DNA from: Gammaproteobacteria bacterium
Lineage (GTDB): Bacteria; Pseudomonadota; Gammaproteobacteria; Arenicellales; Arenicellaceae
DNA: 34,724 nt
Reading direction: 5' to 3'
Assembly: GCA_013002025.1 (NCBI GenBank)
Contig: JABDKW010000032.1
Location: 1 to 34,724, forward strand
Of this stretch, positions 25,914-34,048 are shown one piece after another. Within the stretch, counting starts at the first letter, position 1. Each line of letters starts with the position of its first letter. A program made the translations under genes and the position numbers. The notes beneath the pieces are model-generated. The model had not been told where the DNA came from. It did no database searches and saw nothing but the letters and a program-made list of their open reading frames with translations.

Positions 25914-26202
25914 AGCTAAGCTAATCGGTTAGGCAATAAACCTCATGATGATACTCTAAATAATTTAATAATATCGCGCGGGGTATTTCGAGTGTGCGGG
26001 CCCATTGGATCATGCGTATACTGATGATGCTCTGGGGGTGAAATACCGAAAACCGACGGCTTGCTACGCTCGCTGTCCGAGGAGTCATATGTCTTTTGTC
26101 GAATTGTACGCTGAAGTGTCGCTCGCCTAAGTTGCATTCGCAGGCATAATTGCCACGCTCAAGCTCACCTGGAGCGGTGGGTTCAATCCATTGCAATATG
26201 TA
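25914..26202. other. Intergenic stretch without a supported gene
   Basis: About 290 bp between the redoxin start and a small membrane protein. Open frames exist on both strands but none has a convincing start, ribosome site or recognisable protein sequence. The GC-rich middle (CTTGCTACGCTCGC) looks like dispersed non-coding sequence. Its only likely function visible here is promoter space for the flanking divergent genes. Confidence 0.5.
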
Positions 26203-26580
26203 ATGTTTCGCTATTTCACGGAATGCAGTCTGCTCATGTTTACCGCGTCATTAGTGGCGAGCGCGATGGTTAGTGTGGTTGAAGATCTGGACAGGGTGTG
26301 GTTCACCATGAATCTATTCTTGCTAGTTTGCGTAATACTCTACCTTCCGCTGCATCTCAGGCGCAGAGTTAAATTGGGTATAGAGATGCCTTTGGTCAGC
26401 AAACTAACAGCAGTGGGCTATGCGATATTTGGTGTGGTTTTATTGTTGGCATTGTTTGGGCTTGGTCTTAAACCATCGCTGGGGCTGTTTGCTGCCGGGC
26501 TTATTTACGGCATCGTCACCAATACGCTCATCTTCATGCAGTTCCTGGGTACCTTTGTCGCCATTAAAAAAGAGGCTTGA
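26203..26580 (+). CDS. Small membrane protein, unknown function
   Basis: A protein of 125 residues from ATG 26203 (129 from TTG 26191). It has four hydrophobic segments: SLLMFTASLVASAMVSVV, TMNLFLLVCVILYLPLHL, LTAVGYAIFGVVLLLALFGL and LGLFAAGLIYGIVTNTLIFM. A basic loop, RRRVKLGIE, lies between segments 2 and 3. Four-helix hydrophobicity over a full-length frame supports a real gene. GGAG at 26171 is too far from either start to decide. No family recognised; neighbours give no functional clue. Confidence 0.6.
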   Translation: MFRYFTECSLLMFTASLVASAMVSVVEDLDRVWFTMNLFLLVCVILYLPLHLRRRVKLGIEMPLVSKLTAVGYAIFGVVLLLALFGLGLKPSLGLFAAGLIYGIVTNTLIFMQFLGTFVAIKKEA

Positions 26581-26679
26581 GAGGCTGGTATCCGGGCCGA
26601 GGCAAGTTAGTGAGACACTGTAATCGGCCACGCGGCTTGTATTATTGCTTTAGTAAATCGTATTAACAGTCGTTGTTGC

Positions 26680-27135
26680 TCACTCGAGGCGCTCAGTGTA
26701 ATTTTTGATGTTCTGTAACTGTTCTTGCCAGCCGCGAAAGTTATTCTGGAAAGCTGCTGCCTGTTCGCTCTTCGGCAATTGATCAAAGCCGGATTCCACC
26801 AATCTAAGTAGCGTGCATCCCTCTTGTTCCCGTAAGTGAAATTCAGCCAGAGTTGTGTGTTTCAGCATATCCTCGGGGTCCAACTGCATATCGTCTTTAT
26901 GTGGCCAGCGCAGAGCAAAGTAGTCGGGTGCATCTTTCGCCAAGGTAATGGAAACCCAGCGTAAACCGGGGGCGGCGGGGTGCGTAATAACGCCATGCGT
27001 GATCTGATTCGTTTCAAACGGCTCGTGCAGGTCCACCTGAAACCAGGTTCCGAACTGCTGGTGATCGGTCAGCGCGTGCCATACCTTATCGATTGGCGCA
27101 AAAATCTCAATGGTCTGTTCAAAACTGTCGGACAT
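26680..27135 (-). CDS. AHSA1/SRPBCC-domain protein (paralogue 1)
   Basis: A 151-residue START-like/AHSA1 domain: TIEIFAPIDKVWHALTD at the start, a central GVITHPAAPG, then FNNFRGW-type C-terminal helix (FQNNFRGWQEQLQNIK). ATG 27135 is chosen over 27150 because GGAGAG lies 6 nt before it. These proteins hold hydrophobic ligands or act as Hsp90-ATPase activator-like folds; the function of bacterial stand-alone members is mostly unknown. It shares a domain layout and several motifs (GVITHP, LxxTTLxEF, GWxEQxxNI) with the protein at 28564-29013, on the other side of an M20 peptidase. Confidence 0.9.
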   Translation of the reverse strand: MSDSFEQTIEIFAPIDKVWHALTDHQQFGTWFQVDLHEPFETNQITHGVITHPAAPGLRWVSITLAKDAPDYFALRWPHKDDMQLDPEDMLKHTTLAEFHLREQEGCTLLRLVESGFDQLPKSEQAAAFQNNFRGWQEQLQNIKNYTERLE

Positions 27136-27190
27136 TGTTCTCTCCATCATTGAGCATAGTATTTAAACCACGCATTTTCCAACAACGAGA

Positions 27191-28504
27191 TTATTGAGGC
27201 CGGCTCAGCCTGTACATCAATAGCGCGGCCTTGGCAGCATTTTTTTCTAAGCTGCTGATGTCAGCCACTTCATCGCGCGTATGACCGCCAGAGCCCATCA
27301 AGCCCAGACCATCCAGCGCCATAGCAACATGACCGGCAGTAAAGGAGATATCCGCGGCTCCAGCGTTGCGCGGATTCACGGCCACTACCGGCCCATAGCC
27401 CAGCGCCTCGCTGATTTCGCTATACCGATTCAGCAATTCGCGGTTGCCATCGCTCGGCGCCAGCGGCGGATAGCCCTCATCAAAGACCAATTCAGCCGAC
27501 GTGTGGGGCAGGTTGTCGGCGACGATTTTTTGCATGAGTTCTTTAGCTTCCGACAGTTCTTGTGGGCTACTGGCACGAATACCACCCACCACCTGTGCTG
27601 TTTGTGCCACCACATTCGTTTTGCCGAAGGCTGTGCCGCTGGAAGTGGCCGAGTCGTAGTCAACCTTGGTGCCGCCTAGCATGACCCCCGGGTTGAAAGT
27701 GAGCAGGCCTTTGTCCGCCAATTGCTCGCGCATGACATTTAGAATACGTGCCGTTTCAAATACCGCGCCGGCACCTACTTCTGGTTGAAATATCTGTGAA
27801 GAATGCGCCGGTCGGCCGCTTACGGACAATGACCAATTAACCGACCCGCGGCGCGCAATGACTGCGGTTCTGATATTGCCATCGCCGTCTTCGAAACCAA
27901 GCGCAATATCGGCCCAGCGGGCCGCATCAATTAGCGCGGCTTTTGAGTTCGTCAACGGTTTGCCACTGGCCTCTTCGTCACCGGTCAACACGGCGATTAC
28001 GCTTAGTTGATCCAACAGCCCAGTGTCTTCAAGTGCGCGCAGCGCCAGCAACATAACCGAATTGCCGCCTTTCATATCAGTGATGCCAGGCCCTGCAATG
28101 CGCTTATCATCGATGCGCCGAAAGCGCTGAAACTCGTCGTCTTCAGGAAACACCGTATCGAGATGCCCAATTAATAATAATTTGGGGGCGTTAGGCAACG
28201 CCGATAATCGCAGAGCAACAAGATGCCCAGCGCGATTGAACTCTGCGCCGTCAACCCAGGTTGTGTTAAACCCCAGTGCCTCGAATTGCTTGCTGTAATG
28301 ATCGCCGACCTTTTTGACACCCGCAAAGTTCATGGTGCCACTGTTTATATTAACGGCAGTTTCCAAATCCGCCAGCGCCGCTGGCAGGTGGGCACTCACC
28401 CGTTGCACGATACTCTGTTCGTATTTATCCAGCTCCAGGTCGGCATGGGCGAGGGGCACCGCAGTGGCGAAAACTAAAAAAGTCAGGCAACGGATTATCT
28501 GCAT
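27191..28504 (-). CDS. Exported M20 metallopeptidase (glutamate carboxypeptidase-like)
   Basis: A 437-residue di-zinc peptidase with a signal peptide (~1-21, PLAHA). The metal and catalytic residues are all seen: His114/Asp116 (GHLDTVF), Asp143 (GITDMKGG), Glu177/178 (TGDEEAS) and His408 (GSGGHTRDE). The dimerisation domain lies between (~205-320). It most resembles carboxypeptidase G2/glutamate carboxypeptidase types, which release C-terminal Glu from peptides or folates. It lies between two AHSA1 paralogues on the same strand. No Shine-Dalgarno before the ATG. Confidence 0.93.
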   Translation of the reverse strand: MQIIRCLTFLVFATAVPLAHADLELDKYEQSIVQRVSAHLPAALADLETAVNINSGTMNFAGVKKVGDHYSKQFEALGFNTTWVDGAEFNRAGHLVALRLSALPNAPKLLLIGHLDTVFPEDDEFQRFRRIDDKRIAGPGITDMKGGNSVMLLALRALEDTGLLDQLSVIAVLTGDEEASGKPLTNSKAALIDAARWADIALGFEDGDGNIRTAVIARRGSVNWSLSVSGRPAHSSQIFQPEVGAGAVFETARILNVMREQLADKGLLTFNPGVMLGGTKVDYDSATSSGTAFGKTNVVAQTAQVVGGIRASSPQELSEAKELMQKIVADNLPHTSAELVFDEGYPPLAPSDGNRELLNRYSEISEALGYGPVVAVNPRNAGAADISFTAGHVAMALDGLGLMGSGGHTRDEVADISSLEKNAAKAALLMYRLSRPQ

Positions 28505-28563
28505 GTAGATAATTTAAACCAATTTTTCCACGGATGCGAGGAGGCGACCTGCCCGCACTGGAT

Positions 28564-29013
28564 TCAGCGATTCAGGTGATTGCGAATATTCTCCATCTGT
28601 TCTTCCCAGCCGATCGAATTGTTTTTCAGTACCTTGGCATGTAAGTCGGTCGGCAGCGCCTCTAAGCCGCTCTCTGTCACTGTAAGTCGCGTTCCTGCTC
28701 CAATCTCCTGCAGTACAAACTCGACCAGTGTGGTGCCTGTCAGGGCGGCAGGGTCTTCGATAACAAAGAACTCGTCTGGCGGCCAATGGAATGCAAAACG
28801 GTGCGGTTTTTCAAGTGCTGTGGTTACGGCCGTGAATACCATGCCGGCCGCCTCCGGGTGGGTAATTACACCGCGGGTGATCTCGCCAACGGCAAACGGC
28901 CCTTCCAGATCAACCATAAACCAATTGCCGATTTCGCGGGAATCAGTGATTGCTTCCCAAACCCTGGTAATCGGTGTTGCCAGTTCGACGCTTTTTACAA
29001 TTTTGTTTTCCAT
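28564..29013 (-). CDS. AHSA1/SRPBCC-domain protein (paralogue 2)
   Basis: A 149-residue START-like domain: SVELATPITRVWEAITD, central GEITRGVITHPEAAG, FAFHWPPDEF and the closing helix NNSIGWEEQMENIRNHL. It has the same length and motif order as the protein at 26680-27135, from which it is clearly diverged. A duplication that took in or was later split by the M20 gene is plausible. No good Shine-Dalgarno is seen before the ATG. Ligand unknown. Confidence 0.9.
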   Translation of the reverse strand: MENKIVKSVELATPITRVWEAITDSREIGNWFMVDLEGPFAVGEITRGVITHPEAAGMVFTAVTTALEKPHRFAFHWPPDEFFVIEDPAALTGTTLVEFVLQEIGAGTRLTVTESGLEALPTDLHAKVLKNNSIGWEEQMENIRNHLNR

Positions 29014-29100
29014 ACTAATTAAATAGTCTGGCTCGTGCTGCGCTGAGAAAAATGGCGGTGCCTGCGCACCGCCTTAATCTGACAATTGCTCAGCCATTAT

Positions 29101-29871
29101 TTATTTGGGCGCACCATCGCGCACCATTTCGGCGTTGTACACCCGGGAGGTGCTACATTTGACCTTGCCTGCAAACATCTCCTGACCTTTTTGATAGCCG
29201 CCGCCATTCGCGTAGCGCTCATAGTCTTTGCCGAGCTCCGTATGGTTAGGGTGCGCACTGACCCACTTGAAGTGGTAGTCAGCTTCCCCGCCATATACCG
29301 GGAAGAAGATCCATTCATTGCCAACCGACCCCTGTTCCACCAGATAATCGTTCCAGTCGCCAATGGCTTCCATCACCTCTCGCATGGAGGACTCTTCGTT
29401 TACTTTGCAATCGCTGAATGTAAGTACCGAAGTCGGCGGTGGCTTGCGATCGGTCTTGCGCATTTGCGTGGTCACAAAGTTAGCGTGCAAATTGCAATCA
29501 ACCACACGGTCAAAGGCGGCGGCATGTGCGCGGCCATTTTGTATCCAGCTATCGGTGCTGCGGCCCATGACTTCACCATCTGGCCAGGCGCCCAGCCAGG
29601 CGATATCAAAGGCGTAATCGGGTGAACCGTAGTGCGCGGTATACACCCAGGCACGATAGGGCTCGGCCTTGGATTCATCCATCCACGCATTCCACTTCTC
29701 GATCACTCTGTCCAGATCCGCGCGATCCTGACCTTTTCTGTAATTGCAGGCCAGTACCTCAACTGGTCTGAATATCGGCCCGCTATCGGCCGCTTCTTCC
29801 TCCGCAAGTGCTGCTCCCCCCGCCAATCCTGAAAGTACAACCACCAGCAACAACATATATATCGTCTTCAT
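29101..29871 (-). CDS. Exported protein with an internal tandem duplication
   Basis: A 256-residue protein with a signal peptide (~1-23, AALA) and a strong AGGAG 7 nt before the ATG. Residues ~40-138 and ~153-251 are two copies of one domain. Each begins and ends with Cys exactly 84 residues apart (Cys42/Cys126 and Cys155/Cys239), and each has WN 18 residues after the first Cys, then a YG...DYxF segment, and Phe six residues before the second Cys. The likely fold is a pair of dimeric alpha/beta-barrel-like domains, each closed by a disulphide (inference). I recognise no named family. It is exported, so redox or ligand binding in the periplasm is possible. Confidence 0.82.
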   Translation of the reverse strand: MKTIYMLLLVVVLSGLAGGAALAEEEAADSGPIFRPVEVLACNYRKGQDRADLDRVIEKWNAWMDESKAEPYRAWVYTAHYGSPDYAFDIAWLGAWPDGEVMGRSTDSWIQNGRAHAAAFDRVVDCNLHANFVTTQMRKTDRKPPPTSVLTFSDCKVNEESSMREVMEAIGDWNDYLVEQGSVGNEWIFFPVYGGEADYHFKWVSAHPNHTELGKDYERYANGGGYQKGQEMFAGKVKCSTSRVYNAEMVRDGAPK

Positions 29872-29977
29872 GTTGAACTCCTGTTTTATTGTGTCTATTA
29901 AATAGCTCCCAAACGGCGGAGCCGAGTGGCGCTAAGTTTAGGACACAACCAGCGAATTAACCGGCTATAGTTAGCCA

Positions 29978-30325
29978 ATGAGTGAATTTGTAGAATTTTT
30001 GCACGAAGTATTCGAGCCCTTCGGCCCTATTCGCAGCCGCAAGATGTTTGGCGGGCACGGCATTTTCCATCAAGACTTGATGTTTGCGCTGGTGGCCGAT
30101 GATGAGCTGTATATTAAGGCAGATGTAGACAGCATCCCTGAGTTTAAGCGACGCGAGCTTGGGCCGTTTGAGTTCCATGCCGGCGGCGAAATAAAAACCA
30201 TGAACTACTACCGCGCGCCGGAAGAAATATTCGACGACCCCGATGCGGCCCTGTATTGGGCACAATTAGGATTCGATGCCGCTGTGAGAGCGCAGCGCAC
30301 CAAGGCCAAAAAGACCAACAAATAA
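29978..30325 (+). CDS. TfoX N-terminal domain protein
   Basis: A 115-residue protein made of only the TfoX-N domain: MFGGHGIFHQDLMFALVADD (~23-42), LYIKAD, then a C-terminal FEFHAGGEIKTMNYYRAPEE and a basic tail (KAKKTNK). Full TfoX/Sxy competence regulators also have a C-terminal domain, so this is the short single-domain type whose function is not established. It diverges from the duplicated exported protein across ~106 bp and converges with the MFS gene. No Shine-Dalgarno is clear. Confidence 0.9.
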   Translation: MSEFVEFLHEVFEPFGPIRSRKMFGGHGIFHQDLMFALVADDELYIKADVDSIPEFKRRELGPFEFHAGGEIKTMNYYRAPEEIFDDPDAALYWAQLGFDAAVRAQRTKAKKTNK

Positions 30326-30341
30326 CCAGGCATGTAATGAA

Positions 30342-30360
30342 GCGGGCGACGCAATCCCGC
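30342..30360. terminator. Candidate hairpin between convergent genes
   Basis: GCGGG and CCCGC form a 5-bp stem around a 9-nt loop in the 49-bp gap between the TfoX-N and MFS stops. It has no T-run, so it is a weak candidate for a shared bidirectional terminator. Confidence 0.3.
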
Positions 30361-30374
30361 GTATAGAAATGATA

Positions 30375-31541
30375 CTAAACAGTCTTACCCTGCGAGGCAC
30401 CGCGACCAAACCAGAGCAAGGCCAGCCCCGACACAACGAGCAACAACATACCATTGAGCACAAACGCCATGGTCTGGGACCAGTGTTCGTAGATAAAGCC
30501 GCCTACTAAAGGCCCGCTGGCCGCGCCGATACCGGCAAAGGCTTCTTTGGCGCCGATTATTGTGCCGCGCAACGCATCTGGTGCCATATCGGCCACCAGT
30601 GCGTCTTCCGCCGGGCTGGACATGGCCCATCCAACGGAAAACAAAATATACGCCAGCGCCACCAGCACAATACTGGGCCAGAACGGCAACGACATCGACA
30701 CCAATCCTGAGAACGCCACACCTATCGCGATAATCGGCGCCCGCCCCCAGCGATCTGACCACTGGCCCGAGTAGCGCGGTAAAATGGCATACACCAGCCC
30801 GGCCGGTAAAAAAGCAAATGCCAGGGTGACCACATGCAGATCAAACTTGTTCTTCAGATACAGCAAATAGATCGGCTCGATCAAAGTGGTGGCGAAGGCC
30901 GACAGGAACACCACAAACATCACCTGCCGCAACTGCGGCGTCCATTCGATTTTTGGATGTTCAGCGTGGGTGTGTGGCACGCGAGTCTCAGTCACCGAGT
31001 AGAATGACCAGATAAATCCCGCTAAAGCCAACAGAGCATAACCCGAGAAGGCCCAAACCCAGGCTTTACTCATTGGCATAAAGCCCAACAAAGTAAAACC
31101 AAACATCGCGCCTAGCATGCTGCCTCGCACCGAGGTGGTGGTCAGCCGCCCCATGGCCTGGCCGCGACCACCGTCGGCGTGCAGGTCGGCAATTATGGTG
31201 CGCGCCGAGACCCACATCAGCGATGCACCTATACCCTGCAGGAAACGCGCCAGATAAAAATCGTAAATATCTACACTGTGCGCCATCACCGTCATCGACG
31301 CGGTGTAAAAAACAAAGGCGAAGGTGAAAAACCAGCGCCGCCCGAAACGGTCGAGGCAATAGCCGACCAGCGGTCGAACCAGAAGCATGGTGCCGGTAAA
31401 CACCGCATACATGCCACCAATGCCTACCGCATCAATGCCCAAATCGTCGGCCCGTACTGGCAGGCCAAAATTTAAAAAGACAAATGCAGAAGAGCCGAGG
31501 AAAACGGCGAACAGGTAAGGCGGGTTTGGGGATGCGGGCAT
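30375..31541 (-). CDS. MFS transporter
   Basis: A 388-residue, ~12-helix transporter from ATG 31541. The motif A loop GYCLDRFGRRW lies after helix 2, and LARFLQGIGASLMWV fits helix 4. It resembles drug/metabolite efflux-type MFS proteins. I reject the upstream ATG (31601): it adds 20 residues unlike any MFS N-terminus, and those codons lie in a structured repeat. The other MFS gene in the window (4444-5664) is unrelated in sequence. Cargo unknown. Confidence 0.88.
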   Translation of the reverse strand: MPASPNPPYLFAVFLGSSAFVFLNFGLPVRADDLGIDAVGIGGMYAVFTGTMLLVRPLVGYCLDRFGRRWFFTFAFVFYTASMTVMAHSVDIYDFYLARFLQGIGASLMWVSARTIIADLHADGGRGQAMGRLTTTSVRGSMLGAMFGFTLLGFMPMSKAWVWAFSGYALLALAGFIWSFYSVTETRVPHTHAEHPKIEWTPQLRQVMFVVFLSAFATTLIEPIYLLYLKNKFDLHVVTLAFAFLPAGLVYAILPRYSGQWSDRWGRAPIIAIGVAFSGLVSMSLPFWPSIVLVALAYILFSVGWAMSSPAEDALVADMAPDALRGTIIGAKEAFAGIGAASGPLVGGFIYEHWSQTMAFVLNGMLLLVVSGLALLWFGRGASQGKTV

Positions 31542-31558
31542 GGAAAGGTTATAACACA

Positions 31559-31643
31559 GGTCGCTCAGATCGCCAGCCCTGGGGCTCGCGATGACATGCA
31601 AGAGTAATAGCGCGAAGCGGAGCGACCAAGCAACCCAGATCGC
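31559..31643. repeat. Structured REP/MITE-like repeat element
   Basis: GGTCGCTC (31559-31566) and its exact complement GAGCGACC (31620-31627) bound a 69-bp segment. Inside it, ATCGC-C-AGCCC-TG-GGGCT-C-GCGAT (31569-31592) makes a 24-nt hairpin with one mismatch. CAGATCGC occurs at 31566-31573 and again at 31636-31643. Such architecture is typical of small dispersed non-coding repeats; other copies cannot be checked here. Confidence 0.5.
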
Positions 31644-31764
31644 ACGATGCTAAATCTCCAAACCGCAGCTTGTCATACCAACGCTTCCGAGCGATGATCA
31701 CACTCTAGCAGTCATGTAACTCGCCCCACCTCAGTGCTGACACAAAAAAATTAGTTCAACCCCT

Positions 31765-32328
31765 ATGGTATTAGACCGATTTAGAAAAAAATCTGGCGAC
31801 CAGCCAGCGCCGTCAATGCCAGATGCGGGTGCGGCTATTCTGATTGTGGAAGACGATCCTGAGCAGATGAGACTGTTTGTGAATTACGCGGTGACCGAAC
31901 TGAAGGCATTGTTAAAAGATCCAGCCATCACCGCTCAGCAACGCGCCATGCTTACACCGTTTAATATATTACAGGTGGGCGAAATGAAGTCCCTACAGCA
32001 GGCTGTTATGACGGGCGACGAAGTGGTTATGGCGATCCTCGACTGCAACATTCCGGATGCCAGTGGCGAGCTCCCCAACGACCAGTTTGTCATGCAGGAT
32101 AAACACAAGGTTACTGGGCAACACAAATCCGTTGACCTGATCGCGTGTTACTTACCCGGGACTCCGATTACCCTGACTTCTTCAATGCGTCGTTTTCAAC
32201 GCACCATTACCCGCTTTTATGCCTCACAAACCGAACTGCAGCTCGATTTTATAAGCAAGGACGACATAGCAAAGATGCAAACAAATATCGGTTATCATCT
32301 ACGAGCGCATATAGCGCAAGGCAGCTAA
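31765..32328 (+). CDS. Stand-alone receiver-domain protein with an insertion
   Basis: A 187-residue protein with response-regulator receiver signatures: acidic pair Asp30/Asp31 (ILIVEDDPEQ), phospho-acceptor Asp93 (MAILDCNIPD), Thr138/Ser139 (ITLTSS) and Lys165 (FISKDD). It is longer than the ~120-residue norm, with an extra loop between strands 1 and 3 (~46-75) and another (~98-125) after the phospho-acceptor. No output domain or cognate kinase is adjacent. It may be a phosphorelay intermediate or act by protein contact. Upstream is a repeat-bearing 160-bp gap. Confidence 0.8.
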   Translation: MVLDRFRKKSGDQPAPSMPDAGAAILIVEDDPEQMRLFVNYAVTELKALLKDPAITAQQRAMLTPFNILQVGEMKSLQQAVMTGDEVVMAILDCNIPDASGELPNDQFVMQDKHKVTGQHKSVDLIACYLPGTPITLTSSMRRFQRTITRFYASQTELQLDFISKDDIAKMQTNIGYHLRAHIAQGS

Positions 32329-32373
32329 TCCGGTAAAAGCCAGTGGTCGAAATGGTTGGGCGCTCGGCTTGTT

Positions 32374-32748
32374 TTAGCGGCCACTTTTTTTAGTCGTTTT
32401 CTTTTTCTTGCTGGTTTTGCTCTTGGTAGACTTTTTGCTGCTGCTCTTTTTGGTTGCGTTTTTCTTTTTTGTGTTCGAGCTTTTGGCTTTGCTGCTGGCG
32501 TTCGATGCCGATTTTGATGAAGATTTTGTGGCCGATTTTTTGCTCGTCTTGTTGGCCTTGTTTGGTTTGGCGCGGCAATGTGATTTAGTTTTCACACCAT
32601 TTTTATTCACCGACGATTTGCGCCATGTGCAGTCTGAGTTGCTGGAGCAGGCACTTGACGAGAGGCCTTTACACTGGCTGGCGGCGGCGCTATTGGTTGA
32701 CAGGCTAATGGCCGCGGCCAGGCTGAATGCGATAATGATTTGTTTCAT
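32374..32748 (-). CDS. Exported Cys-motif protein with Lys/Ser-rich tail
   Basis: A 124-residue protein: signal peptide (~1-23, SAAA), then a compact Cys motif with Cys26, Cys34, Cys40 and Cys58 and Trp42 (CTWRKS), then ~60 residues almost entirely Lys, Ser, Thr and Ala. The four Cys could form two disulphides; the highly basic tail should bind nucleic acid, LPS, or other polyanions. I know similar short proteins only as hypotheticals. The compositional bias makes the antisense frame look like a hydrophobic protein, which is an artefact. Confidence 0.78.
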   Translation of the reverse strand: MKQIIIAFSLAAAISLSTNSAAASQCKGLSSSACSSNSDCTWRKSSVNKNGVKTKSHCRAKPNKANKTSKKSATKSSSKSASNASSKAKSSNTKKKNATKKSSSKKSTKSKTSKKKKTTKKSGR

Positions 32749-32840
32749 TTTTAAAATCCGGGGGATAGGTTTAAATTCGGCTTATCGGCCAGTTTCTGGC
32801 CAACTTATTACAAGGTCTGTAGCGGGGAATGCGCGCAGGT

Positions 32841-33440
32841 CTAGCTGAAAAAACGCTCAGACAAGCGCTCTATAAACCCGTTGCTGACTTTTCGGATACT
32901 CTTGGTGGCATCGGTGATGCGTGATTCTACTGGGTGTTCGCGCTCACGTTTGATGCGGCCCAAAGATTTGGGGTAGGCTTTGGCGATGCCAAGTTGCGCC
33001 ATGGTGTCGAGTTCCATGGCTGGTACGTCCGCCAATAATAGAAACTTGCAAGCCACATCGGTGCGGGTGGCGTGCTTCACTAGCCGTGTAATGCTTTTGA
33101 TGGCGAGGGGGCTAAGCCGATGGGCATTGTGGACCACCACCAGGCACTTGGATTGAGGCAACATCATCCGGTTTAAGTGGCTCACATTCTCCGAGTCAAA
33201 TGAACGGGCTGCTTTGGGGCTGATCAGCGTCTCAACCAGTTTCTGTTCGGTAAATGTTGCGCCATCAAAAAGATGGGCGGAGAGGTCAGCCAGTTTGGCG
33301 AGCCGTACAATGATGCTGTCGCAATCCTGGCCTGATAACAAATCCCAATTTTGGTCGAACAACACCACTCGGTCTCTGCGAAACAGGGACTGGCGAACCG
33401 TGCGCTCAAACAATGTGGACGATGTTTTATGCTTATTCAT
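32841..33440 (-). CDS. Degenerate ExeA/AAA-like protein
   Basis: About 199 residues from ATG 33440; the longer frame to 33557 adds a non-conserved leader. CLVVVHNAHRLSPLAIKSITRLVKH resembles the Walker B helix pattern of ExeA/GspA-type ATPases (LLVIDEAHRL), but the acidic residues are replaced and no P-loop is visible. The C-terminal part is basic (GRIKREREHP, DATKSIRKV). It looks like a truncated or non-catalytic relative. Function unknown; the resemblance is weak. Confidence 0.6.
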   Translation of the reverse strand: MNKHKTSSTLFERTVRQSLFRRDRVVLFDQNWDLLSGQDCDSIIVRLAKLADLSAHLFDGATFTEQKLVETLISPKAARSFDSENVSHLNRMMLPQSKCLVVVHNAHRLSPLAIKSITRLVKHATRTDVACKFLLLADVPAMELDTMAQLGIAKAYPKSLGRIKREREHPVESRITDATKSIRKVSNGFIERLSERFFS

Positions 33441-33670
33441 TTTTGTATGGAGCTTAGCGATACCTCTATGCGGTTGCGGAGAGTGACAAAGATTGTCAAT
33501 AACGCTAAAAATCGATAATCGGAGTGTAGTTGTATACCCACTGAGGCCGAACAACAATGGGGGTTCGTCTAATAGCTGTTAAGAATAGTCACCAACTGTC
33601 ACAAACTAATAACTGACGGACAGTTCAGAGAGAAATGTCACGCAACGTGGGGGTGTCGCGACCCGCAAGG

Positions 33671-34048
33671 TTAATTATCTACATAAAACACATGCAACTT
33701 ATTGCCGTCTAAATCGCGGCAGTAGGCGCCGTAGTAACCTTCGCGGTAATTCCGTTGGCCGGGGGCACCCTCATTGCGACCACCGGCTGCTAGCGCCGCG
33801 CTGTGAAACGTGGCCACCTGGTCTTTGGTTTGTGCGCTGAAGATCACCTGAGTTCCATTGCCGTAGGTGGCATGTTTACCGTTGTAGGGCTTTATTACCC
33901 AGAAGCAATTCGGCCCGCCCTCAATGGCGTAGCCAATCTCCAGGTCATTTTGCATAGAGCGATGCATGCCCACGGTGGCCAGAACCGTGTCATAAAATTC
34001 ACCGGCGGCGGCTAAATTGTCAGTGCCGACGCAAACTCCCGTTAGCAT
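33671..34048 (-). CDS. VOC/glyoxalase-fold protein
   Basis: A 125-residue VOC protein with AGGAG 6 nt before the ATG. MLTGVCVGTDNLAAAGEFYD opens the first module and YGAYCRDLDGNKLHVFYV closes the second; the first metal-ligand position is not His. Such forms are common as small-molecule-binding or resistance proteins. It is unrelated in detail to the VOC protein at 22950-23336, though the fold is shared. No clear operon partner. Confidence 0.9.
   Translation of the reverse strand: MLTGVCVGTDNLAAAGEFYDTVLATVGMHRSMQNDLEIGYAIEGGPNCFWVIKPYNGKHATYGNGTQVIFSAQTKDQVATFHSAALAAGGRNEGAPGQRNYREGYYGAYCRDLDGNKLHVFYVDN

Noticed and set aside
25921..26196. 91-codon minus-strand frame
   Set aside because: No recognisable domain and no ribosome site; the composition looks non-coding.
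29086..29625. 179-codon plus-strand frame
   Set aside because: It lies antisense to the duplicated exported protein, which has a signal peptide, strong ribosome site and internal repeat.
31541..31601. Longer MFS start at 31601
   Set aside because: The extra 20 residues come from a structured repeat and do not look like an MFS N-terminus.
32408..32848. Plus-strand Leu/Phe-rich frame looking like a membrane protein
   Set aside because: It is the antisense reading of the Lys-codon-rich tail of the exported protein at 32374-32748.
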